The notes beneath the pieces were generated by a model. That model searched no databases and was not told where the DNA came from. It saw nothing but the letters and a program-made list of their open reading frames with translations. From positions 62,001 to 126,000 of the forward strand of contig DATGHC010000074.1 in assembly GCA_035308165.1 (NCBI GenBank): a stretch of 64,000 bases of DNA, in the 5' to 3' direction. This DNA comes from DASTCZ01 sp035308165 (GTDB lineage: Bacteria; Acidobacteriota; Terriglobia; Acidiferrales; UBA7541). The position numbers were made by a program, and so were the translations under genes. This document shows positions 1-8,983 of this stretch, piece by piece. Each line of letters opens with the position of its first letter. Within the stretch, counting starts at the first letter, position 1.

Positions 1-924
1 GGCGCCGATACACTGGATTTCTCCGCGGCTGAGCGCGGGCTTCAAAATGTTGGCGGCGTCCAGCGAACCCTCGGCGGAGCCGGCGCCGACCAGCGTGTGC
101 AGTTCATCAATAAATACGATGGAATTCTGGCTCTCCATCAATTCCTTCATGATGGTCTTGAGACGCTCTTCAAATTGTCCGCGGTATTTCGTGCCCGCAA
201 CAATCAGAGAGAGATCCAGCGATAGAATGCGTTTGTCTGCCAGGAAGAGAGGTACATCGCCATCGGCAATGCGCTGCGCAAGCCCTTCCACGATCGCTGT
301 TTTGCCCACTCCGGGCTCGCCAATCAGCACAGGGTTGTTCTTTGTGCGCCGGCACAGGATCTGGACCACGCGCTCGAGCTCGCGCTCGCGGCCCACCAGA
401 GGATCCAGTTGTCCGTCGGTGGCCGCCTGTGTGAGATCGCGGCTGAATTCGGCAAGGAGCGAGGTTTCCTTTGGTCTGTTCACGGGCACCTTTTCACCTG
501 AGCTGCGGGCAAGTTCTTCGCGCAACGTCGTGAGACGCAGCCCGCGCTCCTGTAGAATCTCCGCTCCAAAACACTTTTCTTCGCGGAGGATGCCGAGCAG
601 GAGATGCTCGGTGCCAACGTGCTTGTGGCCCAGTCTGTCGGCCTCTTCGGCCGCAAACGCCAAGATGCGCTTCGATTCAGCGCTAAGCGGCACTTCGACG
701 GAGGTCGAGATGCGCTCGCGTATTGTGATTCGCGATTCGATTTCCTTGCGTATGGATTCGATGGAGCCTTGGGCTCTCAAATAGCGGTTCGCAAGGCCCT
801 TGTCTTCCCGCACCAGACCGAGCAGGAGGTGCTCCGTCTCAATGCAGGGGCTGCCGTATTGGCTGGCCTCGTACCTTGCGAAAAAGATTACTCGACGCGC
901 CTTTTCTGTGAATCGCTCAAGCAC
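1..924 (-). CDS. clpC: ClpC-type AAA+ unfoldase, N-terminal part (cut by window edge)
   Basis: The 308 visible residues are the N-terminal part of a Clp ATPase that unfolds proteins for the ClpP protease in the cytoplasm. Two Clp_N repeats come first (FTEKARRVIFFARYEASQ and, further on, HKHVGTEHLLLGIL), then the first AAA+ module with Walker A GEPGVGKT and Walker B IVFIDELHT, running off the left edge in the NILKPALSRGEIQCIGA stretch. I place the start at a GTG giving V/M-LERFTEKARR, which matches the usual ClpC N-terminus; an AGGGAG-like site lies about 14 bases upstream and the start is 20 bases after the lolD stop. It is the last visible gene of the lysS-permease-lolD-clpC operon. The family call is firm; the rest of the gene cannot be judged. 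Confidence 0.93.
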   Translation of the reverse strand, partial: MLERFTEKARRVIFFARYEASQYGSPCIETEHLLLGLVREDKGLANRYLRAQGSIESIRKEIESRITIRERISTSVEVPLSAESKRILAFAAEEADRLGHKHVGTEHLLLGILREEKCFGAEILQERGLRLTTLREELARSSGEKVPVNRPKETSLLAEFSRDLTQAATDGQLDPLVGRERELERVVQILCRRTKNNPVLIGEPGVGKTAIVEGLAQRIADGDVPLFLADKRILSLDLSLIVAGTKYRGQFEERLKTIMKELMESQNSIVFIDELHTLVGAGSAEGSLDAANILKPALSRGEIQCIGA

Positions 925-944
925 GGTTACGCTCGCTATCTCCC

Positions 945-1748
945 TCAGTGCACGGGCTGAATCGTGGATTGTCCACCCAACAATTTCAGCTCGCCTTGCT
1001 CTAAACCCAGCACGCGGTCGCAGCGCTCGGCGAGAGCGCGGTTATGCGTTGCCAGTATGGATGTGAGTCGATGGGCCCGGTGTAAGCGCTGCATTAACTC
1101 AAAAACGCCGTCTGCATTCCGCTCGTCCAGATCCCCGGTGGGCTCATCGGCCAGCAACAGTTCCGGCTGATTCACCAAAGCCCGAGCAATCGCCACACGT
1201 TGCTGCTCGCCGCCGGAGAGCTCCCCCGCCCTCTGGCTTTTCTTATCGGCCAAGCCAACCTGGTCGAGCTGGCTGGCCGCTAATTCCAATGCTGCCGCGC
1301 GCTTGGCCCCGCGCATCAGGAGGGGCATAGCAACGTTTTCCGCAGCAGTAAAATCTGGCAGGAGATGATGCCTCTGCCAAACAAACCCGACGGATTGGTT
1401 CCGATAATCCGCGAGAGGTGCTTCGGAAAGCGAATGTAGTGCACGCGAACGAAAGTATACTGTACCGCTTGTTGGCATGTCCAGCGCGGCCAGCAAGTGC
1501 AGCAGCGTGCTTTTCCCGCTTCCGGATGGGCCCATGACGGCGACCATCTCTCCTTCGGCTACCGAAAGTTGAATTGAGTTCAGAACGACCTGTTGCGCGG
1601 TTCCCAACCCAAAAACCTTGCGTAATTCGCGGGTTTCGACCACGGGACTTGGCACTGCGGATGCCGATCCGGTGGACGAATTGGAGGCAGAATTGACTTC
1701 TGATCCGCTCGTCCCGCTAATGTTGCGCCGTGTGTTGGCTGGGTTCAT
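945..1748 (-). CDS. lolD: LolD-type ABC transporter ATPase
   Basis: Cytoplasmic ATPase of the type that powers lipoprotein release from the inner membrane (LolCDE) or related MacB-like export. Visible motifs: Walker A GPSGSGKST, signature LSGGEQQRVAIARA, Walker B LLLADEPTGDLDE, and a switch histidine in SILATHNRAL. The 267 residues exceed the usual 225-235 because of a Ser/Asn-rich N-terminal extension of about 35 residues before VETRELRKVFGL. An ATG at 1748 is preferred over the TTG directly before it; the ribosome site is weak, so a later start is possible. The partner permease gene lies upstream on the same strand, separated by an unusual 356-bp gap, and clpC follows 20 bases downstream. 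Confidence 0.9.
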   Translation of the reverse strand: MNPANTRRNISGTSGSEVNSASNSSTGSASAVPSPVVETRELRKVFGLGTAQQVVLNSIQLSVAEGEMVAVMGPSGSGKSTLLHLLAALDMPTSGTVYFRSRALHSLSEAPLADYRNQSVGFVWQRHHLLPDFTAAENVAMPLLMRGAKRAAALELAASQLDQVGLADKKSQRAGELSGGEQQRVAIARALVNQPELLLADEPTGDLDERNADGVFELMQRLHRAHRLTSILATHNRALAERCDRVLGLEQGELKLLGGQSTIQPVH

Positions 1749-2104
1749 CAAGTTTTCTTTGACTAGAACCTACATCTTTGAAACCCTTCTATTATGTCTG
1801 ATGCCATTTTCTGCCACTGTGTCGTTCTAATGTTTAGCACATACGGCAAAATAATTTCCCATTCCTAATGAAAGGTCGCTGTGCAAAAGCGGCGATCGGT
1901 GCGAATCCGCTTGGAAAGCCCCCAACCCATTGAAAAACATGGAATTGTAACATGCCCAACATTCCCTAAAATGGGTAAATTCAAGGTCTTTCCGCTCCCT
2001 TCAGAATCCACTGTATATTGTGCAAGTGGGACGCCAAACTCGGCATAAAACGTTGCTGTACGGGAAGCGGACAGATCGGAAGAAACACGCCTGTTGGAGG
2101 GGGG
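1749..2104. other. Gap between permease and lolD, no gene seen
   Basis: This stretch lies inside an otherwise tight operon and is visibly more AT-rich than its neighbours. I see no coding frame with family similarity, no strong hairpin followed by a T-run, and no convincing -35/-10 pair on the minus strand, although short TA-rich hexamers occur. It may hold an internal promoter for lolD-clpC. Confidence 0.4.
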
Positions 2105-3331
2105 TTAATCGTAGCGGAGGATATCGACGGGAACAATATAGGACGCGGCGCGGGCGGGGATGAGGGTGGCGCCCGAGCAAATCAGGAGGGCGGCGAGGGA
2201 GATCCAGAGGGCGTCGAAGGCGTTGGCGTGGAATGGAACGTAGGGTACGGAATAGATTTCGGGGTCGAGTGGGATGAGGCGGAAGGTTCCGGCGATCAAG
2301 GCTACGGAATAGCCGAGGATCAATCCCGCAAGCGTGCCGATGGCGCCGATGGTGAGGCCCTGCAGGAAGAAAATGCCACGGATTTGTTCGCGGCGACAGC
2401 CCATGGCGACAAGAACGGCGATGTCGCGGGCCTTGTCGGTGACGGTCATGGTTAAGACCACGAGAATGTTCAGTCCGGCGACGAAGGTGATGAGACCGAT
2501 GAAGATGGCGGTGACCAGTTTTTCCAGGCTCAAGGCACGGAAGAGGGCACGGTTTTCTTCCATCCAGGGAGTGGCTTTGTAATGGGGTCCGGCGGCGCGT
2601 TCTATGGCGCGGGCGATTTCCGCGGCGCGATCCACATGGTCGATGCGGAATTCGATGGCGCTGACGACGTCTCCGACGCCAGCCAAATTCTGCGCCGAGG
2701 GCATGGTCACGAATCCCCAGTTGGCGTCGAAATCGTAAAACTCGGAATCGAAGATGCCGGTGACGCGAAATCTGCGCGTGCGGGGGACAATTCCAAATGG
2801 GGTGAGGCGGCCCGAGGGACTCATCAGTGTGACGTAATCGCCGACACGGACCTTCAAATGGTCGCGCAAAATGTGGCCGAGAATAATTGCGCCGATGCCA
2901 TCGGCGTCCTCGGAAAAATCGGCCTGGCCTTCGACGATGTGGTTGAGGGCTTCATCGGATTTCTTTTCGAGGACGGGATCGACACCCTTCAAGATGATTC
3001 CGCTGGCCTCGACTCCGGCGGAAATCAATACCGGTTGATAGATGGCGGGCGTGGCGGAAATTACGCCGGGGATGTGCGCGAGCTGAGCATCGAGTTGCCG
3101 GTAATTGTGGACGCTGTCGGCGGCCGGCTCAGTCAAGCTGATGTGGGCGGTTACGCCCAAAAGGCGATCTTGAAGGGTTTCGCGAAAGCCGGCGTTCATG
3201 GCCAGCGCGACGACCAAGGTGGCCACGCCCGCGGCGACACCGACGACGGAGAGCAGAGTGACCAGCCGCAGGACAGGGGGTCTGTGCGGGGAGCGCAGAT
3301 ATCGCCGCGCCACCAGCCATTCAAATCTCAT
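2105..3331 (-). CDS. LolC/LolE-type lipoprotein-releasing permease
   Basis: Inner-membrane permease of the LolC/LolE (FtsX-like) family, 408 residues, the usual length. It has one N-terminal membrane helix (LVTLLSVVGVAAGVATLVVALAM), a large periplasmic domain of about 200 residues, and three C-terminal helices (IFIGLITFVAGLNILVVLTM, FLQGLTIGAIGTLAGLILGY, ALWISLAALLICSGATLI). The ending PARAASYIVPVDILRYD is typical of LolC/E. The start overlaps the lysS stop as ATGA, implying translational coupling. With lolD downstream it would form the transporter moving lipoproteins towards the outer membrane; only one permease gene is present, so it may act as a homodimer or with a partner elsewhere. Confidence 0.92.
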   Translation of the reverse strand: MRFEWLVARRYLRSPHRPPVLRLVTLLSVVGVAAGVATLVVALAMNAGFRETLQDRLLGVTAHISLTEPAADSVHNYRQLDAQLAHIPGVISATPAIYQPVLISAGVEASGIILKGVDPVLEKKSDEALNHIVEGQADFSEDADGIGAIILGHILRDHLKVRVGDYVTLMSPSGRLTPFGIVPRTRRFRVTGIFDSEFYDFDANWGFVTMPSAQNLAGVGDVVSAIEFRIDHVDRAAEIARAIERAAGPHYKATPWMEENRALFRALSLEKLVTAIFIGLITFVAGLNILVVLTMTVTDKARDIAVLVAMGCRREQIRGIFFLQGLTIGAIGTLAGLILGYSVALIAGTFRLIPLDPEIYSVPYVPFHANAFDALWISLAALLICSGATLIPARAASYIVPVDILRYD

Positions 3332-4890
3332 GGTGTGGCGCCGCGCGAATCTTGCTTTTCTTCTTGCTTGGACTCGGGCCGCAACAGGGGAAATAAAATC
3401 ACTTCGCGGATGGAGTGAGAATCGGTGAGCAGCATGGTCAAGCGGTCAATGCCGATTCCCATCCCTGCTGTGGGCGGCAGGCCCTGGCTCAAGGCGCGGA
3501 GGTAGTCGAAGTCCACTTCCTTGGGAACGTCTTCCCCGCCCTTTTCGACCTGTTGGCGGAATCGCCTTTCCTGTTCGATGGGATCGTTTAGCTCAGAGAA
3601 GGCGTTGCCCAGCTCAAATCCGCCGCAGAAAACCTCGAAGCGCTCAACGGTGGAAGGATCGTCGTCCTTGCACTTGGATAAGGGAGAAATTTCGACGGGG
3701 AAATCGTAGAGAATTGTTGGCTGGATCAGGAAAGGCTCGGCCACAGTTTCAAAAAGGACGCCGACCAGTTCGCCGTCGCTCAGGGTGTCCACATCCTTAA
3801 TTGGAGCAGCGAAACCTTGGGTGGCCCAGGCATTATATTTACGCGCGGCGGCGCGAGGCCCACCGGAAGCACGAAGATCTTCCAAACTCGGGGCGGTGCC
3901 GACAGCTTCGGGCCAGTATTTTGTGATGGCTTCGCGCATGGTGAGGCGCTGCCATTTGGAGAAATCCAGGGTGTGTTCGCCAAACTTTGCGACGGTACTG
4001 CCGTTCACGGCCATTGCGACGCCGGAGATCAGCTCCTGGGTGAGGTCCATGAACACGCGGTAGTCGCTGTAGGCCTCATAAAACTCAAGCATGGTGAATT
4101 CGGGATTGTATTTGAAAGAGACGCCCTCATTGCGGAAAATCCGGCCGATTTCATAGACGCGGTCGAGCCCGCCGACGATGAGGCGCTTGAGATGAAGCTC
4201 GAGAGCGATTCGCAAGTAAAGATCAATGTCCAGAGTATTGTGATGGGTAATGAAAGGACGCGCGGTGGCACCTCCGGCGATGGAGTGCATCGTGGGCGTT
4301 TCGACTTCGGTGTATCCGCGGGCGTCGAAGAATCGCCGAATTTCTTTTATGAGCAGACCGCGCTTCAGAAAAATCTCGCGCGTTTTTGGGGTGACGATTA
4401 AATCCACGTAGCGCTGGCGGTAACGCGTTTCAACATCCGCCAGGCCATGCCACTTTTCGGGCAGTGGCAGCAGTGCTTTGGCAAGCAGAGTCAGCTCGGT
4501 GACCCAGATGGTCAGCTCGCCCGTTTTGGTTCTGAAAAGATGGCCGGCCACGCCGATCGAGTCGCCCATGTCCAGTAACTGAAAAAGTTTGAAGCCGCGT
4601 TCGCCTACGGCATCCAAGCGGACATAGATCTGGACGCTGGCGCCGTCGCCCTGAATGTGGGCGAAGCCGGTCTTGCCATGCAGGCGCAGAGTAAGGATGC
4701 GCCCGGCCACGCGGACGTTTACGCGCTCGGCCTCCAGTTCAACGGCAGAGCTGGCGCCGTATTTGGCCACGGCGGTGGCGGGAGTCAGAGTCCAATCAAA
4801 CTTGTGCGGATAGGGGGCATAGCCCAGCGCGACAATCTGTTCCAGATTTTTCTGGCGCTGGAGGTATTGTTCAACCGGCTCAAACGGCAA
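3328..4890 (-). CDS. lysS: Lysyl-tRNA synthetase, class II
   Basis: Charges tRNA-Lys with lysine in the cytoplasm. The 520-residue protein has an N-terminal OB-fold anticodon-binding domain (around VRVAGRILTLRLHGKTGFAH) and the class II catalytic core: motif 2 in FRNEGVSFKYNPEFTMLEFY and motif 3 in GMGIGIDRLTMLLTD. It starts at TTG (position 4890) behind GAAAGGA with a 6-7 base gap; no ATG is available near the conserved N-terminus. It heads the operon lysS-permease-lolD-clpC and overlaps the next gene by four bases. The C-terminus has a short charged tail (PESKQEEKQDSRGATP) beyond the usual end. Confidence 0.97.
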   Translation of the reverse strand: MPFEPVEQYLQRQKNLEQIVALGYAPYPHKFDWTLTPATAVAKYGASSAVELEAERVNVRVAGRILTLRLHGKTGFAHIQGDGASVQIYVRLDAVGERGFKLFQLLDMGDSIGVAGHLFRTKTGELTIWVTELTLLAKALLPLPEKWHGLADVETRYRQRYVDLIVTPKTREIFLKRGLLIKEIRRFFDARGYTEVETPTMHSIAGGATARPFITHHNTLDIDLYLRIALELHLKRLIVGGLDRVYEIGRIFRNEGVSFKYNPEFTMLEFYEAYSDYRVFMDLTQELISGVAMAVNGSTVAKFGEHTLDFSKWQRLTMREAITKYWPEAVGTAPSLEDLRASGGPRAAARKYNAWATQGFAAPIKDVDTLSDGELVGVLFETVAEPFLIQPTILYDFPVEISPLSKCKDDDPSTVERFEVFCGGFELGNAFSELNDPIEQERRFRQQVEKGGEDVPKEVDFDYLRALSQGLPPTAGMGIGIDRLTMLLTDSHSIREVILFPLLRPESKQEEKQDSRGATP

Positions 4891-4989
4891 AGAGAAATCC
4901 TTTCAAGAGGCTAGGACATTTGCACAAACAACAAGTTTGCACAGACAACGGCACAGGCGCCGCGATGGGCTCTCAGAGAATCGAGTTGG

Positions 4990-5019
4990 AGTATAGCGGC
5001 GGGCGGAAGAAAGCGTCAA
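4990..5019 (-). promoter_or_regulatory. Predicted sigma70-type promoter of the lysS operon
   Basis: On the minus strand TTGACG (5019-5014) is followed by an 18-base spacer and TATACT (4995-4990). The predicted transcription start is near 4983, giving a leader of about 95 bases before lysS. Confidence 0.6.
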
Positions 5020-5038
5020 GGAAGGGGCGGGGGAGGTA

Positions 5039-5070
5039 GCGGTGCAGTTTGAAATTCTCAGGAAGTTCCA
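5039..5070. repeat. 32-bp direct repeat, copy A
   Basis: A 32-base core (gcggtgcag...ggaagttcca) is identical to 8671-8702. Weaker similarity extends left (GAAGGGG followed by a G-rich run, from 5021) and a few bases right. The two copies lie in the same orientation on either side of the DUF3857/transglutaminase gene. Confidence 0.85.
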
Positions 5071-5175
5071 GTCGGCTGTTGCTGTTTCGAACTTGTCCGA
5101 TTGGCGCGTATATCAGGACTTAGGCCCGAAAGTGAGTCTACTCATGTCGCAGCGGCATCATTGGACCGACGCGCG

Positions 5176-8100
5176 TTAATTGACGGATCGAGTCGAGTCC
5201 GGTGGGTAAAGTACGAACACGCAATATTGAATGGCAGGGTTGCAGTAAAGGATCCCACGGCGTACGAGCCTCTCCGGGCCGGTATCGGGGAGGGGCATCT
5301 TGAAATCCATGGCCCTTAGGAATTTGCCTGCGTCTTTGAGATCGTCCGACCCGCTGACGAACTTGACGTCTTCCAATATCGCTCCGTTCGGTCCACCGCC
5401 AAAGAGGAGGTCGAACTCGGCCGGGCCTTTCGCAGCATTCAGGGTGGGAACGGTGAATGTGCGTAGCTTACTGAGTTCAGCGCCCCCATTGAACTTAAAA
5501 CGATCTGTCTCGACTGAGGATCCGAGAGTGAGAAGCCGGTTGGTCATTTCGCTCGTAAGTTCGGGATCGCGCGTGGTCGATAGAGCCAGGCGAAAAGTCC
5601 GGACAGCTTCCTTGTTCTTGTGCTCCTTCGCAAAGACTTGGGCTAAGTGGTCACCCATATCGGTTGCCTGCGACAGCACCCAGGCGGCGTTGATGTATTT
5701 TTCGGCTTCGTCGAATTTCCCCATCCGGAAATAGACCCAGCCCAGGGTGTCCCAATATGCGGCAAGGCTTGGCGTGTGGGCCAAGTCTTGATTCTTCAAA
5801 TCCGATAGTGTCACCTTCCCTGCCGTTTCTTCCTCTTGGTGGACGGCCTTTTGCGCATACTCAAGGGCGAGGGGCAGCTCCTTGTTGGCATCCGCCAGCG
5901 CATAGCCGATGTTGTTCAACAAAATGGCGCCGGAATCAAGTTCCAACGCCTTGTTGTACGCCGCCATTGCATTCGATTCATCGCCCGCTTGCAGATAAGC
6001 GGTTCCCAATTGTACGGACAATGGTGCGTTTTTCGGATCCATCCTCACTGCTGTCTGCAACGCCGCGGCCGCCTCGCCGTAGCGTTTGGCGGACCTCAGA
6101 GCTGCGCCAAGGTAAGCCGGAGCATCCGGATCGTCTGGCGCGATCTGCATCAGTTTCGTCCAAGTAGACACAGCGTCATCAAGTTTGCGCGCACCCATGA
6201 GCGCAAAGCCCAATCCTTTGTAAGCGAGCGGCTCTTTGGGATCGTTTGCCACAGCGGACCGAAGAGCAGCGAGGCCCTCATCCTGTTCTAGCAGCGAGAA
6301 GTAAATTTGGCTCATCCACAGCCAAGCGCGCGTGAACTTTGGATCGATATTGACGGCCCGCTTCAGCGAAGAGATTTCCCCCATTGCGTCATGCTTGTTG
6401 AAATCGTCACGCGCTTCATCGTAGGCGTGGGCAGCGGCCGAATTCGCGCTGTACGGAAGAGCCCAAATTGCATCTGGGTACGAAAGTGGGGTGACGTGTG
6501 TTGGGGTGCAGCCGATGTAAAGGCCATAATCATCCTGGAGTGCTTTGGAGAAACTCTTGTAGGCGTCGAAGTCTGCGACCGGCACCTCCCGCATTTTCAC
6601 CACCAGCGTGCGTTCGACCTGGAGGGAGCCATTCACCATGGAGTACGACGCGTGGTATGCCGCAAAAGGCTCGTCCAAATCAACCGGCGCGGGAAGCTGG
6701 GCCGCATAGCCTTCGGGGAGAACAATTCGTGACTTGTACCGCAGCTCTTGTTTGGGTTCGCCAAGCAGAATCGGATGTGAGGGTTTCTCGTCTCCGGGGG
6801 GCACAATTGCCGGCGGAAGCGCCACGGCAAGGCGATGCTCCGACCACTGCGGAAAGTCCTTGCGCGTGTAGGTGTACGAGAGGGTGAGCGGTCGATCCAT
6901 TTTTTCCGGAGGGCTGACGGTCACGTCGCTCACGTCGCCCGCAAAACCATTTGCAAAGGAAAGCCGCTGAACGAGATCTTTCCACTGCGTCATGGAAGCA
7001 CTCCGGAACGCCGCGCGAAGCAGCACTTCGGAGTCGCTGCCGTTGACGATGCGAACGACCTTTCCCTTCAAAGTGCCTTCATCGGTCAGTGTCGCGTCAA
7101 TTTCGAAGCTTTCAAGGGCCTGCGATGGAGCAGCAGCTGGTGTGAGCACCATGGTCGCGGGTTTGCCCTCAGGGATTGCCAGCGAATTCTTGCCGCGCAG
7201 GGCGCTGAGCAAATATCCGTAGGGCGCCATCTCTGGCGTCGTGTCCAGCCATACGAAAGCATTCCCTTGTGGCACCGCTGTGATCACATGATCGAACTGC
7301 GCGGGAGAGGGGACTGCCAGATCGATCCGATGACCGGAGTTTACAAGGACGGGATAGGCTTTGATTCCAGCGGAGTCGAGCAGAGAAGCCAGAAGGGTGT
7401 GCTTGTCCTTACAATCTCCGTATTGATTGGTGAGGATCTCACTGGCCGCATGGGGCTGGTAACGCCCGACCCCGAAAGACACGCCGATGTAGTGGACCTG
7501 CGTACTCACGAAATCATAGATGGCGCGGATTTTCGCTTCGTCGTCAGCAGCTCCCTTCGTCAGTTCGGCAGCCTTCGCCCGAATGGCGGCATCAGGCGCG
7601 ACGCGATCTTGCTGCAGGGCGTCGTACCAGGCGCCGATTTGCTCCCAGCTCTGAAACGACGAAATTTGCACGTCCGCCGGTGGCAACTGGCCCGTGGCCG
7701 TTAAGTACGATTGTTCATCCTTCTCTTTCTTTTCTTCATCAGTCGACTTGTCAGTGAGGTGAGAAAAAGTCCATGTAAGAATCTCTCGCGAGCCCTCTAC
7801 GGCCACAGCGGGTTGATAGCCCGGGCTGTCGTACTTTATGGCGCGGTCCTTTGGCACGCTGATTTCCACTTTCTCGTCCAGCACAATATTGTCGTGCTCA
7901 AAATTGAACGCGAACCAAAACTGGCCCGGAGCGAGAGGTTTCGTGGTTTGCCAGCGCGCGTGCATCTCGATCGAATCGCCCACGCCGAGCCCCTTTACTG
8001 CAGCCTGCTTCTCGCGGAGGTCGCTGTAGGAGGGTGCCTGCCGCGTGATGTCGGCAGGTATGTCGCGAATGTCCTCGGGAGGGGTGACGACTACCGTGCC

Positions 8101-8583
8101 GTCAGGCTTGCGTACCCGAATGTACTCGATGGTGACGCTTTGTGTCGCACTCTCGTATGGAAATCTGGTGATGCTGTACCGTTGGACGCCGGCATCAGAC
8201 TGGATCCGGATTCGATCGTACGTCTCTATCGTGCTTGTTCCATCGTTTTGAAAAGCGATCTTTGCGGAGGAGGCTTCCTGGACGAGAGGCTCTTTCGAAT
8301 AGTCGGTCTTTGCCGATGCGGCACCGATTTGCTTTCCGGTGTCAAAATGTCCGCCATCTCCGACGCGCTGCGCATAAGCTGCTGGCCCGAAGAAACCGAG
8401 CGCAAGACCCAATATGGGTACAGGGAAGATTGCAGCTTTGCGGCGAGTTCGCAGGGTTGAGTATTGTGGCGTGTGGTTGATCAGGAATCGATCCCAGTCT
8501 TGCGAGTCAACATCTGAACGGAGCACTTTTCGCAGAGCATCAAGGTCACGCCGCTTTGCAGCCCGAATCAATAAGTCGGTCAC
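5176..8583 (-). CDS. Secreted DUF3857 / transglutaminase-like / TPR protein
   Basis: 1135 residues. After about 45 unusual N-terminal residues comes a signal-peptide-like stretch (TRRKAAIFPVPILGLALGFF...AYA-QR), then a DUF3857 domain (residues about 110-290), a transglutaminase-like domain with a plausible triad Cys391 (in NQYGDCKDK), His432 (QFDHVITA) and Asp447 (VWLDTTPEM), a beta-rich region, and at least five TPR motifs from about residue 740 to 960. Such proteins are common in Acidobacteria and Bacteroidetes; the substrate is unknown, probably cell-envelope peptide or protein. The start is GTG at 8583 with a TATAAT only 8-13 bases upstream, so either the mRNA is leaderless or translation starts nearer the signal peptide, where I see only non-ATG codons. 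It stands alone between two copies of a 32-bp repeat. Confidence 0.85.
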   Translation of the reverse strand: MTDLLIRAAKRRDLDALRKVLRSDVDSQDWDRFLINHTPQYSTLRTRRKAAIFPVPILGLALGFFGPAAYAQRVGDGGHFDTGKQIGAASAKTDYSKEPLVQEASSAKIAFQNDGTSTIETYDRIRIQSDAGVQRYSITRFPYESATQSVTIEYIRVRKPDGTVVVTPPEDIRDIPADITRQAPSYSDLREKQAAVKGLGVGDSIEMHARWQTTKPLAPGQFWFAFNFEHDNIVLDEKVEISVPKDRAIKYDSPGYQPAVAVEGSREILTWTFSHLTDKSTDEEKKEKDEQSYLTATGQLPPADVQISSFQSWEQIGAWYDALQQDRVAPDAAIRAKAAELTKGAADDEAKIRAIYDFVSTQVHYIGVSFGVGRYQPHAASEILTNQYGDCKDKHTLLASLLDSAGIKAYPVLVNSGHRIDLAVPSPAQFDHVITAVPQGNAFVWLDTTPEMAPYGYLLSALRGKNSLAIPEGKPATMVLTPAAAPSQALESFEIDATLTDEGTLKGKVVRIVNGSDSEVLLRAAFRSASMTQWKDLVQRLSFANGFAGDVSDVTVSPPEKMDRPLTLSYTYTRKDFPQWSEHRLAVALPPAIVPPGDEKPSHPILLGEPKQELRYKSRIVLPEGYAAQLPAPVDLDEPFAAYHASYSMVNGSLQVERTLVVKMREVPVADFDAYKSFSKALQDDYGLYIGCTPTHVTPLSYPDAIWALPYSANSAAAHAYDEARDDFNKHDAMGEISSLKRAVNIDPKFTRAWLWMSQIYFSLLEQDEGLAALRSAVANDPKEPLAYKGLGFALMGARKLDDAVSTWTKLMQIAPDDPDAPAYLGAALRSAKRYGEAAAALQTAVRMDPKNAPLSVQLGTAYLQAGDESNAMAAYNKALELDSGAILLNNIGYALADANKELPLALEYAQKAVHQEEETAGKVTLSDLKNQDLAHTPSLAAYWDTLGWVYFRMGKFDEAEKYINAAWVLSQATDMGDHLAQVFAKEHKNKEAVRTFRLALSTTRDPELTSEMTNRLLTLGSSVETDRFKFNGGAELSKLRTFTVPTLNAAKGPAEFDLLFGGGPNGAILEDVKFVSGSDDLKDAGKFLRAMDFKMPLPDTGPERLVRRGILYCNPAIQYCVFVLYPPDSTRSVN

Positions 8584-8591
8584 GGTGCGTT

Positions 8592-8597
8592 ATTATA
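8592..8597 (-). promoter_or_regulatory. -10 box very close to the start of the DUF3857 gene
   Basis: TATAAT on the minus strand (8597-8592). The -35 region is poor (ACCGAC at a 17-base spacing). A start of transcription at about 8585 would leave two bases or fewer before the GTG start. Confidence 0.4.
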
Positions 8598-8670
8598 ACC
8601 CTAGATCGTGGTAAGTCGGTTTCGCTCACCAATCATTTTGAATGAGAACAGAAGGGGAGCGGGATGTGTG

Positions 8671-8702
8671 GCGGTGCAGTTTGAAATTCTCAGGAAGTTC
8701 CA
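8671..8702. repeat. 32-bp direct repeat, copy B
   Basis: Identical over 32 bases to 5039-5070, same orientation, about 3.6 kb away. On the minus strand it begins six bases after the stop codon of the TIGR03435 gene remnant, so it might originally be part of that gene's downstream flank. Confidence 0.85.
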
Positions 8703-8707
8703 ATCAG

Positions 8708-8950
8708 CTAATTCTCTGTGGGCAGCTCGACGTGAGCAATCACCGGAGCGTCAACCAAGGCTCTGGAGGATTTGATTCTTAGGCCGAGTTGCTCCTTTAA
8801 TGCCTCCATGAAATTTGTACCCCCTGGCGCATCGTCGGTGGAAGATAACGTATTTTCACCAATCGTCCATTGCATTTTGAAATCAAACCTGCCCACTAAG
8901 CCCGTCTGATCGACTAACCCTCTCGCGAGACTGGTTAAAGCTTGCACGAC
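8708..8950 (-). pseudogene. Truncated TIGR03435-family gene, C-terminal end only
   Basis: The minus-strand frame ends in TGLVGRFDFKMQWTI, then FMEALKEQLGLRIKSS, and VIAHVELPTEN followed by TAG. This is the characteristic end of TIGR03435 (Soli_cterm) proteins, a family of unknown function expanded in Acidobacteria, normally about 250-350 residues. Only some 75-80 residues remain. Similarity fades upstream of about 8950, where a perfect hairpin and a tRNA-like fragment lie. The frame stays open to 9220, but the upstream residues do not resemble the family and include a stretch translated from the tRNA-like sequence. I read it as a decayed remnant rather than a working gene. Confidence 0.65.
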
Positions 8951-8965
8951 CTGTTGGGGTCGTGC
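8944..8965. other. Perfect 8-bp hairpin at the edge of the gene remnant
   Basis: gcacgacc (8944-8951), a 6-base loop, and ggtcgtgc (8958-8965). There is no T-run on either side, so it is not a typical terminator. It sits where TIGR03435 similarity ends. Confidence 0.6.
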
Positions 8966-8983
8966 TGGACAATTGAGAGATCG

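Noticed and set aside
47..784. Open frame of 245 codons on the plus strand
   Set aside because: It is antisense to the ClpC coding sequence, which has full motif support on the minus strand.
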